A DNA stretch of 40,350 nt. Origin: Nocardiopsis endophytica. Its GTDB lineage: Bacteria > Actinomycetota > Actinomycetes > Streptosporangiales > Streptosporangiaceae. The DNA lies in the NCBI RefSeq assembly GCF_027706725.1, contig NZ_JAQFWQ010000064.1, positions 1 through 40,350 of the forward strand. The letters are read 5' to 3'. Shown here in pieces: positions 32,264 to 40,065 of the stretch (the stretch's first letter is position 1; each line of letters opens with the position of its first letter). The notes beneath the pieces are model-generated. The model had not been told where the DNA came from. It saw nothing but the letters and a program-made list of their open reading frames with translations, and did no database searches. The position numbers and the translations under genes are program-made.

Positions 32264-32323
32264 CCTACGACGACCGCCCGGGGCCTACGACGAGCCCCCG
32301 GGGTCCACGACGACCGCCCGGGG
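32264..32323. repeat. Three 20-bp tandem repeats upstream of the halogenase gene
   Basis: Units at 32264-32283, 32284-32303 and 32304-32323 share the pattern CCTACGACGACCGCCCGGGG with one to three differences. The 20-bp period puts all copies on one face of the helix, as in an iterated operator. They end 28 bp before the halogenase ATG, so they probably control PKS set 2. CCGAGATCCCC just before them (32255-32265) recurs at 36219-36229. Confidence 0.7.
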
Positions 32324-32351
32324 TCCGCCCCCCAGCCGAATCGGAGGAACC

Positions 32352-34001
32352 ATGCCTCCCGCAACACCACGTCCCGATTACGACGCCGTCATCATCGGCG
32401 CGGGCATCGCCGGGGCCGCCCTCGGCGCGATCCTCGCCCGCAACGGCGCCTCGGTGCTGATCGTCGACGCGTCCCGGCACCCCCGCTTCGCCGTCGGCGA
32501 GTCCACCACGCCGCACACGCTGGTCCTGTTCAAGCTCCTCGCTCGCCGCTACGGGGTTCCCGAGCTGGAGACCCTCACCTCCTACGACGGGTGCCTGGAG
32601 GAGGTCGGCCGCAGCTTCGGGATCAAGCGGCACTTCGGCTTCCTCATGCACAGCGAGGGCGAGGAGCCGGACCCGCGGCACGCCAACCAGTTCAACACCC
32701 CCGCCAAGCTCAACCAGTCCAGCCACCTCTTCCGGCAGGACAGCGACGCCTACCTGTTCCACGCCGCCGTCCGCTACGGGTGCGACGCGCGGCTGGACTA
32801 CCGCATCACCGACCTCGACCTGGAGCGGGACCGCGTCACGGTGCACGGCGAGGACGGGTCCAGCTACACGGCCCGCTACCTGGTCGACGCCAGCGGGTTC
32901 CGCTCGGTCCTGGCCCGCAAGCTGGGCCTGCGCGAGGAGCCCACGCGGCTCAAGCACCACTCGCGGTCGATGTTCACCCACATGGTCAACGTCAAGACGA
33001 CCGACGAGTGCCTGCGCATGCCGCCGGGGGAGATGCCGGACGTCCCCTGGTTCCAGGGCACCATGCACCACATGTTCCCCCGGGGCTGGTTCTGGGTCAT
33101 CCCGTTCAACAACGAGCCGCGGTCCCGCAACACGCTGGTGAGCGTGGGCCTCACCCTGGACGAGCGGCGCCACCCCCGGGCGGCCGACATGTCCCCGGCC
33201 GAGGAGTTCGCCTCCTACGCCGAGCGCTTCCCCGCCGTCCAGCGCATCTTCGCCGACGCCCGGCCGGTGCGCGAATGGGTGTCCACCGACCGCCTGCAGT
33301 ACTCCTCCTCGCGCACCATCGGCCACCGGTGGTGCCTGATGTCGCACGCGGCCGGGTTCGTCGACCCGCTGTTCTCCCGCGGCCTGTCCAACACCGCCGA
33401 GGTGATCAACGCACTGGCCTGGCGGCTGCTGGCGGCCTTCGACGACGACGACTTCGACGAGGAGCGGTTCGCCTTCGTCGAGCGGCTGGAACAGGGCCTC
33501 ATCGACTACAACGACGCGATGGTCAACGCCTCGTTCATCGGCTTCGAGGACTACGAGCTGTGGAACGCGGTCTTCCGCGTCTGGGCCTACGGCGGCGTCC
33601 CGGGCAACATGCGCCTGGAGCGCATGATCGACCGCTTCGGCGAGAGCGGCGACCCCGCCGCCTTCGACGCCGTGGAGGACGTGCCCAACGTCGGCCTGTG
33701 GTGGCCCGACTCGCCCGGCTACCGCGCGCTCTTCGACGAGATGGTCCGCCTCTGCGACGAGGTCGACACCGGCGGCCTGTCCGCCCCCGCCGCCGGCAAG
33801 GCGCTGATGGACCGGATCGCCTCGGCCGACTTCGTCGCCCCGAGCTTCGGGTTCCGCGAGCGCGACGTGCGCTTCATCAACCCGACCCGGCAGATGCTGC
33901 GCGACATGGCGCGCTGGATGGCCGAGGAGGCCCCCGAGGACATGCGCCACCTGGCGCCCGGCATGCGTCCGGACGGCGGAAAGGCCGCCGCCGCCCGGTA
34001 G
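32352..34001 (+). CDS. Flavin-dependent halogenase
   Basis: A 549-residue FAD-dependent halogenase-family enzyme. It has the FAD motif GAGIAG (16-21), FAVGESTTP (46-54), the halogenase signature WFWVIP (246-251), and FVDPLFSRGLS (336-346), the Fx.Px.Sx.G motif. Lys92 in GIKRHFGF is a candidate for the conserved Lys that directs hypohalous acid. It should chlorinate or brominate a phenolic ring, needing FADH2 from a reductase such as the one at 27502. GGAGGA precedes ATG 32352. A non-halogenating relative cannot be excluded. Confidence 0.82.
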   Translation: MPPATPRPDYDAVIIGAGIAGAALGAILARNGASVLIVDASRHPRFAVGESTTPHTLVLFKLLARRYGVPELETLTSYDGCLEEVGRSFGIKRHFGFLMHSEGEEPDPRHANQFNTPAKLNQSSHLFRQDSDAYLFHAAVRYGCDARLDYRITDLDLERDRVTVHGEDGSSYTARYLVDASGFRSVLARKLGLREEPTRLKHHSRSMFTHMVNVKTTDECLRMPPGEMPDVPWFQGTMHHMFPRGWFWVIPFNNEPRSRNTLVSVGLTLDERRHPRAADMSPAEEFASYAERFPAVQRIFADARPVREWVSTDRLQYSSSRTIGHRWCLMSHAAGFVDPLFSRGLSNTAEVINALAWRLLAAFDDDDFDEERFAFVERLEQGLIDYNDAMVNASFIGFEDYELWNAVFRVWAYGGVPGNMRLERMIDRFGESGDPAAFDAVEDVPNVGLWWPDSPGYRALFDEMVRLCDEVDTGGLSAPAAGKALMDRIASADFVAPSFGFRERDVRFINPTRQMLRDMARWMAEEAPEDMRHLAPGMRPDGGKAAAAR

Positions 34002-34067
34002 GGCCGCCCCGCCGACGCGTGGGCCCCCACCCCCCTGGCACCCGATCCGACCACATTGGGAGATGGC

Positions 34068-34319
34068 ATGAGCACCGATGCACTCACCGACTCCGAGATC
34101 GCCGAGCTGATCGTCGCCGTGGGCGCCGAGCCGGACCTGGAGCCCGGGTTCATGGACACCTCGTTCGAGGACCTGGAACTGGACTCGCTCTCCCGCGCCG
34201 AGCTCGCCGCGCGGCTCAAGAAGTCGCACGGGGTCGACCTGGAGGCGGACCTGACCGCCGACACCACCCCCGGCGGCCTCCGCGAGCTCCTCCGGGCCGC
34301 ACGGGCGGGGGCCGCGTGA
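34068..34319 (+). CDS. Acyl carrier protein 2 (set 2)
   Basis: An 83-residue ACP with phosphopantetheine Ser40 in [11 protein letters not shown]. The LDSLSRAEL form differs from the GYDSLALLE form of ACP1 and resembles carriers of starter-unit or non-aromatic type II systems. GGGAG lies 6-7 nt before ATG 34068. It overlaps the next gene by 4 nt. It is placed before, not after, its KS/CLF pair. Confidence 0.9.
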   Translation: MSTDALTDSEIAELIVAVGAEPDLEPGFMDTSFEDLELDSLSRAELAARLKKSHGVDLEADLTADTTPGGLRELLRAARAGAA

Positions 34320-34966
34320 GCGGCGGCGAGGCCGTGGTCGGCGCCCCGCTCGCCTTCACCCGCGCGGTGCTGTGCGAGCAGGGGGCCGAACCCGTCGAGG
34401 ACACCCCCGACCGCGCGGTGCTGCGCCTGCCGGGCGGGGGCCCAGAATGCGAGCTGACCGCCGCGGCGGCCGACCGCACCCGCGTGCGGTGGGACCCGGC
34501 CGCGGACGGCGGCGCCGGAGAGAAGATCGCCGCGCTGGCCGCCGGCGCCGAGCAGCGGCGGCGGCGCCCCGTCTCCGCCGCCGCGGTCCCGGCCAACCGC
34601 CGCCGCGGCGGCGACGTGCGCACCATGCTCGCCCCGCCCGCCGTCGGCGCCACCTCCGGGTTCTCCGGAACGGCGCGGCTGGCCCCGGGCGAGCGCATCA
34701 CCGAGCACTACCACCCCTTCTCCGAGGAGTTCGTGCACGTCGTCGCGGGACGGGTGGACGTGGAGATGGAGGAGGAGCGGGTCCGGGTGGACGCCGGGGA
34801 AGGGCTGCTGATCCCCCGGGAGGTGCGCCACCGGATGGTCAACGACGGCGACGAGGAGGCCGCCGTCGTCTTCTTCCTCAGTCCGCTGGCCCCGCGCCCG
34901 GACCTGGGGCACGTGGACACCGAGGGCCCCGAGGGGGCCGCGGAGCCGGACGGAGGACGAGGGTGA
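34316..34966 (+). CDS. Cupin with an N-terminal extension (set 2)
   Basis: A 216-residue protein. The C-terminal half is a cupin: [17 protein letters not shown] (about 123-139) supplies the metal-binding His, His and Glu, and IPREVRHRM supplies the last His. The first 100 residues or so are extra relative to the 147-residue cupin of set 1; this part is predicted to be mixed alpha/beta, and I do not recognise it. It probably assists cyclisation like TcmJ/CurC. GTG 34316 overlaps the ACP stop by 4 nt; its own stop overlaps the KS-alpha2 start by 4 nt. Confidence 0.8.
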   Translation: MSGGEAVVGAPLAFTRAVLCEQGAEPVEDTPDRAVLRLPGGGPECELTAAAADRTRVRWDPAADGGAGEKIAALAAGAEQRRRRPVSAAAVPANRRRGGDVRTMLAPPAVGATSGFSGTARLAPGERITEHYHPFSEEFVHVVAGRVDVEMEEERVRVDAGEGLLIPREVRHRMVNDGDEEAAVVFFLSPLAPRPDLGHVDTEGPEGAAEPDGGRG

Positions 34967-36213
34967 GGCGTATCGCGGTGACCGGGATCGGGGCGGTCGC
35001 GCCCGGGGAGCCCGGTCGCGAGCGGTTCTGGGACCGGATGGTGGAGGGGCGCCCGGCGACCCGCGGGGTGACGCTCTTCGACGCCTCGCAGATGCGGTCC
35101 CGGGTGGCCGCCGAGTGCGACTTCGACCCCATCGCCTGCGGGCTCACCCCGCAGGAGGTCCGGCGCAACGACCGGTTCGGCCAGTTCGCCCTGGTCGCCT
35201 CCGCCGAGGCGCTGGACGACGCGGGCCTGGGCCGCGACGACCTGGACGGCGAGCGGACCGGGGTGTGCCTGGGCAGCGCGGTGGGCGCCACCATGCGCCT
35301 GGAGGAGGAGTACGTCGCCGTCAGCGACGGCGGACGGCACTGGGAGGTGGACGGGTCCTACGCGGGCCCGTTCATGTACCCGGTGTTCGTGCCCTCCTCC
35401 ATCGTCTCCGAGGTGGCGGTGAAGTTCGGCGCCAACGGCCCGGCCTCGCTGGTCTCCACCGGGTGCACCTCGGGCATCGACGCCGTGGGCCAGGGCGCCC
35501 GCATGATCGCCGACGGGGAGGCCGACGTGGTGATCGCGGGCGGGACCGAATCGCCCATCTCGCCGATCTCCTACGCCTGCTTCGACGCCATCCGCGCCAC
35601 CACGCCGGCCAACGACCGGCCGGCCGAGGCGTCCCGCCCCTTCGACGCCGACCGGCAGGGGTTCGTCATGGGCGAGGGGTGCGCGGTGCTGGTCCTGGAG
35701 GACCTGGACCGCGCCCGCGCCCGCGGCGCCCACGTGTACTGCACCGTCGCCGGGTACGCCAGCAGGGCCAACGCCTACCACATGACCGGTCTGCACCCCG
35801 ACGGCGTGGAGCTGGCCGAGGCGGTCGCCCGGGCGATGGACGAGGCCCGGGTCGACCCCGGGGACATCGGCTACGTCAACGCCCACGGCTCGGGCACGGT
35901 GCAGAACGACCGGCACGAGACCGGGGCCTACAAGCGGGCGCTCGGACCGGCCGCCTACGACGTCCCGGTGAGCTCGATCAAATCGATGATCGGCCACTCG
36001 CTCGGGGCGATCGGGGCGCTGGAGACGGCCGCCTGCGCGCTGGCCATCGACCGCGGGGTGCTGCCCCCGACGGCCAACCTCACCACCCCCGACCCCGAAT
36101 GCGACCTGGACTACATCCCGGGCGAGGCCCGGGAGGCCCGGGTCGGCCACGTGCTGTCGGCGGGCAGCGGGTTCGGAGGCTTCCAGTCGGCGGTCGTGCT
36201 CTCCCGCACGTAG
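34963..36213 (+). CDS. Ketosynthase alpha 2 (set 2)
   Basis: A 416-residue type II condensing enzyme with intact catalytic residues: Cys168 ([12 protein letters not shown]), His308 (NAHGSGT), Lys340 and His345 ([11 protein letters not shown]). It is clearly diverged from KS-alpha1, for example in its N-terminus and in the [14 protein letters not shown] segment, so it is not a recent duplicate. GTG 34963 overlaps the cupin stop by 4 nt and follows GGAGG. It should work with CLF2 and ACP2. Confidence 0.94.
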   Translation: MRRIAVTGIGAVAPGEPGRERFWDRMVEGRPATRGVTLFDASQMRSRVAAECDFDPIACGLTPQEVRRNDRFGQFALVASAEALDDAGLGRDDLDGERTGVCLGSAVGATMRLEEEYVAVSDGGRHWEVDGSYAGPFMYPVFVPSSIVSEVAVKFGANGPASLVSTGCTSGIDAVGQGARMIADGEADVVIAGGTESPISPISYACFDAIRATTPANDRPAEASRPFDADRQGFVMGEGCAVLVLEDLDRARARGAHVYCTVAGYASRANAYHMTGLHPDGVELAEAVARAMDEARVDPGDIGYVNAHGSGTVQNDRHETGAYKRALGPAAYDVPVSSIKSMIGHSLGAIGALETAACALAIDRGVLPPTANLTTPDPECDLDYIPGEAREARVGHVLSAGSGFGGFQSAVVLSRT

Positions 36214-36298
36214 TCCGCCCGAGATCCCCCACACGTATCGACTCTCTGGCGAGGAGGTGCGGCGGTGCGCCTTGTCGCGGCGGGCCGCCGCGACGGAC

Positions 36299-37564
36299 AT
36301 GGAACGCAGAGCCATCATCACCGGCATCGGTGTCGTCGCCCCCACCGGGATCGGTGTGCGGGAGCACTGGGAGGCGACCCTCGAAGGGCGCACCCGCATC
36401 ACCCCCTTCGACGCCGGCGGCGTCCCGCTGCGCGCCGCCGGCCGGGTCGACGGGTTCCGCCCGCGCGACCACGTGAAGAACCGCCTGATGATCCAGACCG
36501 ACAAGTGGACCTGGTTCGCGCTGGCCGCGGGGCGCCTGGCGCTCGACGACTCCGGGTTCGACCCCGCCGGCCGCGACCCCTACGGCATCTCGGTGGTCAC
36601 CGCGAGCGCCTCCGGCGGCAACGAGTTCGGCCAGCGCGAGATCCAGGCGCTGTGGGCGAAGGGGCCCGAGGAGGTCAGCGCCTACCAGTCCATCGGGTGG
36701 TTCTACGCGGCCAGCACCGGACAGCTGTCCATCCGGCACGCGTTCAAGGGCCACTGCGGGGTGGTGGTCGCCGACGGCGCGGGCGGCCTGGACGCGATGG
36801 GGCAGTCGCTGCGGCTGCTCCGGCGCGGCGGCGAGGCCGTGCTGGTCGGCGGCACCGAGGCGCCGCTCACCCCCTACGCCCTGGTGTGCCAGGCCGACCT
36901 GGGGCGGTTGAGCCCCGGAGCCGACCCCGAGCGCGCCTACCGCCCCTTCGCCCCCGACGCCGACGGGTACGTGCCCGGCGAGGGCGGCGCGATGATGCTG
37001 GTGGAGGAGGCGGCCTCGGCGCGCGGGCGCGGCGTGCGCGGATACGCCGAGATCCTCGGGCACGCCGCCACCCACGACGCCCACCACCACGAGCGGGCCG
37101 CGCCCGACGGGCGGCAGTACGCGCGGGCCGCGGAGCTGGCCCTGGAGCGCGCGGGGCTGGGCCCCGAGGACGTGGACGCGGTCTTCGCCGACGGCGCGGG
37201 GGACCCCGACTCCGACCGCGCCGAGGCGGCGGCGCTGGCCCGGCTGCTGGGGGAGCGGGCGTCCGCGGTCCCGGTGGCGCTGCCCAAGACCATGGTCGGC
37301 CGCCTGTACTCGGGCGCGGGCGCCCTGGACACCGCGTGGGCGGCGCTGGCGCTGCACCACGGGGTGCTGCCGCCCGCCGTGGGCACCGACCCGGACGCGG
37401 GCACCCGCGGCCTGCGCATCGTCACCGAGCCGACCGCCCCGGAGCGGCTGCGCACCGTGCTGGTCCTGGCGCGCGGCGCGGGCGGGTTCAACAGCGCCCT
37501 GGTGCTGGGCCGGGCGCCGGCGGACGAGGAGGGCGCGGAGGAGGGGGGCCGGTTCAACGTGTAG
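36299..37564 (+). CDS. Chain length factor 2 (KS-beta, set 2) with Gly at the active site
   Basis: A 421-residue CLF. The KS Cys position is Gly160 in VVADGAGGLDAMG instead of the usual Gln. The inner-surface segment reads GGNEFGQREI (106-115), with Asn108 where CLF1 has Phe, and YQSIGWFYA (129-137). Without Gln, malonyl-ACP decarboxylation for self-priming may be weak, so a different starter is possible. It starts 85 bp after KS-alpha2, unlike the usual coupling. The ATG 36299 start is the best guess because homology begins at RRAIITGIGVVAPTG. Confidence 0.9.
   Translation: MERRAIITGIGVVAPTGIGVREHWEATLEGRTRITPFDAGGVPLRAAGRVDGFRPRDHVKNRLMIQTDKWTWFALAAGRLALDDSGFDPAGRDPYGISVVTASASGGNEFGQREIQALWAKGPEEVSAYQSIGWFYAASTGQLSIRHAFKGHCGVVVADGAGGLDAMGQSLRLLRRGGEAVLVGGTEAPLTPYALVCQADLGRLSPGADPERAYRPFAPDADGYVPGEGGAMMLVEEAASARGRGVRGYAEILGHAATHDAHHHERAAPDGRQYARAAELALERAGLGPEDVDAVFADGAGDPDSDRAEAAALARLLGERASAVPVALPKTMVGRLYSGAGALDTAWAALALHHGVLPPAVGTDPDAGTRGLRIVTEPTAPERLRTVLVLARGAGGFNSALVLGRAPADEEGAEEGGRFNV
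36300..36300 (+). promoter_or_regulatory. Start region of CLF2 with a misplaced ribosome-binding site
   Basis: GAGGAGG at 36251-36257 is the only strong Shine-Dalgarno between KS-alpha2 and CLF2. It is ideally spaced for GTG 36265, which is out of frame with CLF2. The in-frame ATG at 36299-36301 has only weak GACGGA upstream, and the in-frame GTG at 36257 overlaps the Shine-Dalgarno itself. The true start is thus unresolved. Confidence 0.4.
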
Positions 37565-37588
37565 CCGCGCTACATGTAGGCTCGCTAC
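37561..37588. repeat. Two 13-bp palindromic elements GTAGCCGCGCTAC / GTAGGCTCGCTAC
   Basis: Near-identical imperfect palindromes at 37561-37573 and 37576-37588, the first overlapping the CLF2 stop codon. They could be an operator for cydAB or part of an end-of-operon structure. Confidence 0.35.
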
Positions 37589-37615
37589 GCAAACAATCCG
37601 GGGAATGCCCCTCGT

Positions 37616-37649
37616 GGCGGGGACGCCGCCTGGCGCGGGCGTCCCCGCC
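37616..37649 (+). terminator. Hairpin between CLF2 and cydA
   Basis: Perfect 12-bp stem GGCGGGGACGCC / GGCGTCCCCGCC with a 10-nt loop. It likely ends the PKS set 2 transcript. It lies directly before TTGTGAAC (37651-37658), a half-site like that of the redox repressor Rex, and the cydA Shine-Dalgarno. Confidence 0.65.
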
Positions 37650-37676
37650 GTTGTGAACGGGAGGGGCGTGCCCCTT

Positions 37677-38975
37677 GTGGACAAGCTAGAATTAGCGCGC
37701 CTGCAGTTCGGCGCAACACTGACGATCCACTTTCTGTTCGTCGCGCTCACGCTCGGTCTGGTCCTGGTCGTCGCGGTCGCGCAGACCCGCTGGTACCGCA
37801 CCGGCGACCCGCACCAGGAGCGCATGGTCCGGTTCTGGGGCCTCATCTACACCGTCAACTACGCCCTCGGCGTGGTCACCGGCATCATCAACGAATTCCA
37901 GATGGGCCTGAACTGGGGCGGGCTCGCGAAATTCACCGGGAACGTCTTCGGAACGGCCCTGGCGCTGGAGACGATGATGGCCTTCTTCCTGGAGGCCACC
38001 TTCCTGGGGATGTGGATCTTCGGCTGGGGGCGGCTGCCCCGCCGGATCCACCTCGCCCTGATCTGGGCGGTCGCGGCCACCGCCTACATCTCGGCGTTCT
38101 GGATCATCATGGCCAACGGCTTCCTCCAGCGGCCGGGCGGCTTCGAGGTCCGCGGCGACCAGGCCTACCTCACCGACTTCAGCGCACTGGTCACCAACAT
38201 CAACCCCTGGAACGCGCTCACCCACGTCACCTCGGCCGCGCTCACCCTGGCCGGGTTCGCCATGGCCGCGATCGGCGCCTACCACCTGCTCAAGGGCGGG
38301 CGGCACACCGAGTTCTTCCGGCGCTCGGTGCGCACCGGCCTGGGCCTGGGCGGGGCCGGTGCGATCCTGCTGCTGATCACCGGCTCCCTGCAGTTCAACG
38401 ACGTCATCGACGCCCAGCCGGTCAAGCGCGCCGTGCTCATCGGCGACACCGAGCGGCTGGCCGAGTACGAGGCGGAGATGGCCGGGCGGTTCGGCGAGGG
38501 GTCGTACGCCCCCGACAGCCTGCTCCCGCTGAAACTGCTCAGCGACACCATGCTCTACATCGGCGTCGTCCTGGTGGTCCTCGCGGTCATCGGGTTCGTC
38601 CTGCTCCGCCGGAACGCGTTCGTGCGCCGCCGCTGGTTCCTGCGCGTCCTGCTGGTGTCGCCGCTGCTGCCCGTGGTCGCGATGGCCTCGGGGTGGCTGT
38701 TCCGCGAGATCGGCCGCCAGCCCTGGGCGGTGTACGAGGTCCTGCCCACCGCCGACGCGGTCAGCCCGGGGGCCACCGCCGGTGGGCTGCTGGCCACCCT
38801 GGTCCTGTTCGGGGTGCTCTACATCGTGCTCGCGGCCGCCGACTACCTGGTCATCGCCCGGATCGCGCGCCGCGGTCCGGACCTGGACGGCTGGGCCTTC
38901 ATCCAAGGCGACGTCCACGGCGAGGCGGACGGGGGCGGACGGAGCGCCCCGGCCGCGGAAGGGAGGCGGCCGTGA
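37677..38975 (+). CDS. cydA: Cytochrome bd ubiquinol/menaquinol oxidase subunit I
   Basis: A 432-residue multi-pass protein of cytochrome bd subunit I. It has the N-terminal RLQFGATLTIHFLFVAL (haem-ligand His), TNINPWNALTHVTSAAL (haem b558 His), and the invariant GRQPW motif. It is shorter than the E. coli protein because the quinol loop is short. Codon 6 is TTA (37692-37694), very rare in this DNA, which could make it dependent on the bldA tRNA. GTG 37677 has GGGAGGGG 10 nt upstream; GTG 37668 is too close. It probably marks the cluster's right edge. Confidence 0.92.
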   Translation: MDKLELARLQFGATLTIHFLFVALTLGLVLVVAVAQTRWYRTGDPHQERMVRFWGLIYTVNYALGVVTGIINEFQMGLNWGGLAKFTGNVFGTALALETMMAFFLEATFLGMWIFGWGRLPRRIHLALIWAVAATAYISAFWIIMANGFLQRPGGFEVRGDQAYLTDFSALVTNINPWNALTHVTSAALTLAGFAMAAIGAYHLLKGGRHTEFFRRSVRTGLGLGGAGAILLLITGSLQFNDVIDAQPVKRAVLIGDTERLAEYEAEMAGRFGEGSYAPDSLLPLKLLSDTMLYIGVVLVVLAVIGFVLLRRNAFVRRRWFLRVLLVSPLLPVVAMASGWLFREIGRQPWAVYEVLPTADAVSPGATAGGLLATLVLFGVLYIVLAAADYLVIARIARRGPDLDGWAFIQGDVHGEADGGGRSAPAAEGRRP

Positions 38976-39982
38976 CCCTGGAGACCCTGTGGGCACTGGT
39001 CCTGGTCTGGCTGGTCGCCGGGTACCTGGTCCTGGACGGCTACGACTACGGGATCGGCATGCTCCTGCCCGCCCTGGGCCGCGACGACCGGCGGCGGCGC
39101 CTCATGCTCAACGCCACCGGCCCCTTCCTGCTGGGCAACGAGGTGTGGCTGGTGGCCGTCGCCGGCGTGATGATCGCCGCCTTCCCGGGATTGGAAGGGG
39201 CCCTGTTCACCGCCTACTACCCGCTCATCGCGGCGCTGCTGGCCGGGCTCATGCTGCGCGGCACCGGGATCCAGCTCCGCCGCTTCGGCCGCGGGCCCGG
39301 CTGGCGCACCGCCATGGACGCGGCCACCGTGACCGGGAGCCTGGTGCCCGCGGCGGCGCTGGGCATGCTCGTCGGCGGGATGCTGCGGGGAGCGCCGCAG
39401 GGCCTGTCGGCCGGCGCGGCCGCCGCCGACCTGCTCCACCCCTTCACCCTGCTGTGCGGGCTCGCCGGGGTACTGCTGTTCTCCCTGCACGGGGCGGTGT
39501 ACCTGGCGCTCCGCCTCGGCGGGCCGGCGGGCGACCAGGCCCGTGCGGCGGTCGGGCGCCTCGCCCCAGCGGCCCTGGCGGTGGTCGTGGCCGCCGCGGC
39601 CGCGGGCGCCCTCTCCGGCGACGTGCGCGCCGTGCTGACCGCCCCGGTGTCGGCGGCGGTCGGGGCCGCGATCGCGGTCGGCGCCTGCGCCGCCGCCTGG
39701 GCGCTGGCGCGCAGCGGCGCCGCCGCGGCCGCCTTCGCCTGCACCTCGGTGGCGGTGCTGGCCCCGTTCGCCGCCGTCCTCGCCGGGGCCCGCCCCCACG
39801 TGTTCACCGGAAGGGCGGGCGAGGGCGCGCTGACCCTGTCCGACGTCCTCGCCGACGAGGCCACCCTCGCGCTGCTGGCCTGGTTCATCGTTCCCCTGGC
39901 CGTGGTCGGCCTGGCCGCCCAGGCCTGGAACTGGTGGAGCTTCCGCGAGCGGCTGGACGAGCGCTCCCCGCTGTACTTCTGA
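38972..39982 (+). CDS. cydB: Cytochrome bd oxidase subunit II
   Basis: A 336-residue multi-pass protein with subunit II signatures: DGYDYGIGMLLP near 21-32, NATGPFLLGNEVWL near 44-57, and FTAYYPL. It pairs with CydA to reduce O2 without proton pumping, supporting growth at low O2. Its GTG overlaps the cydA stop by 4 nt. The usual cydCD exporter genes are not in the window. Confidence 0.92.
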   Translation: MTLETLWALVLVWLVAGYLVLDGYDYGIGMLLPALGRDDRRRRLMLNATGPFLLGNEVWLVAVAGVMIAAFPGLEGALFTAYYPLIAALLAGLMLRGTGIQLRRFGRGPGWRTAMDAATVTGSLVPAAALGMLVGGMLRGAPQGLSAGAAAADLLHPFTLLCGLAGVLLFSLHGAVYLALRLGGPAGDQARAAVGRLAPAALAVVVAAAAAGALSGDVRAVLTAPVSAAVGAAIAVGACAAAWALARSGAAAAAFACTSVAVLAPFAAVLAGARPHVFTGRAGEGALTLSDVLADEATLALLAWFIVPLAVVGLAAQAWNWWSFRERLDERSPLYF

Positions 39983-40023
39983 GGACCCCCTGCGGGCCTC
40001 GGGGCCCTGCACCCGCCCCCGCT

Positions 40024-40065
40024 CCGCTTCCGCCTCCGGGTCGACCCGCTCGGAGGCGGAAGCGG
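40024..40065 (+). terminator. Terminator of the cydAB operon
   Basis: Perfect 14-bp stem CCGCTTCCGCCTCC / GGAGGCGGAAGCGG with a 14-nt loop that itself contains GGGTCGACCC. It lies 42 nt after the cydB stop. Confidence 0.85.

Noticed and set aside
32264-32323. Possible CRISPR array
   Set aside because: The repeats are directly adjacent with no spacers, and no cas genes are present.
36265-37656. Alternative 463-residue frame over CLF2 with a well-placed ribosome-binding site
   Set aside because: The translation is Arg/Gly/Pro-rich with no family resemblance, while the CLF2 frame is fully conserved.
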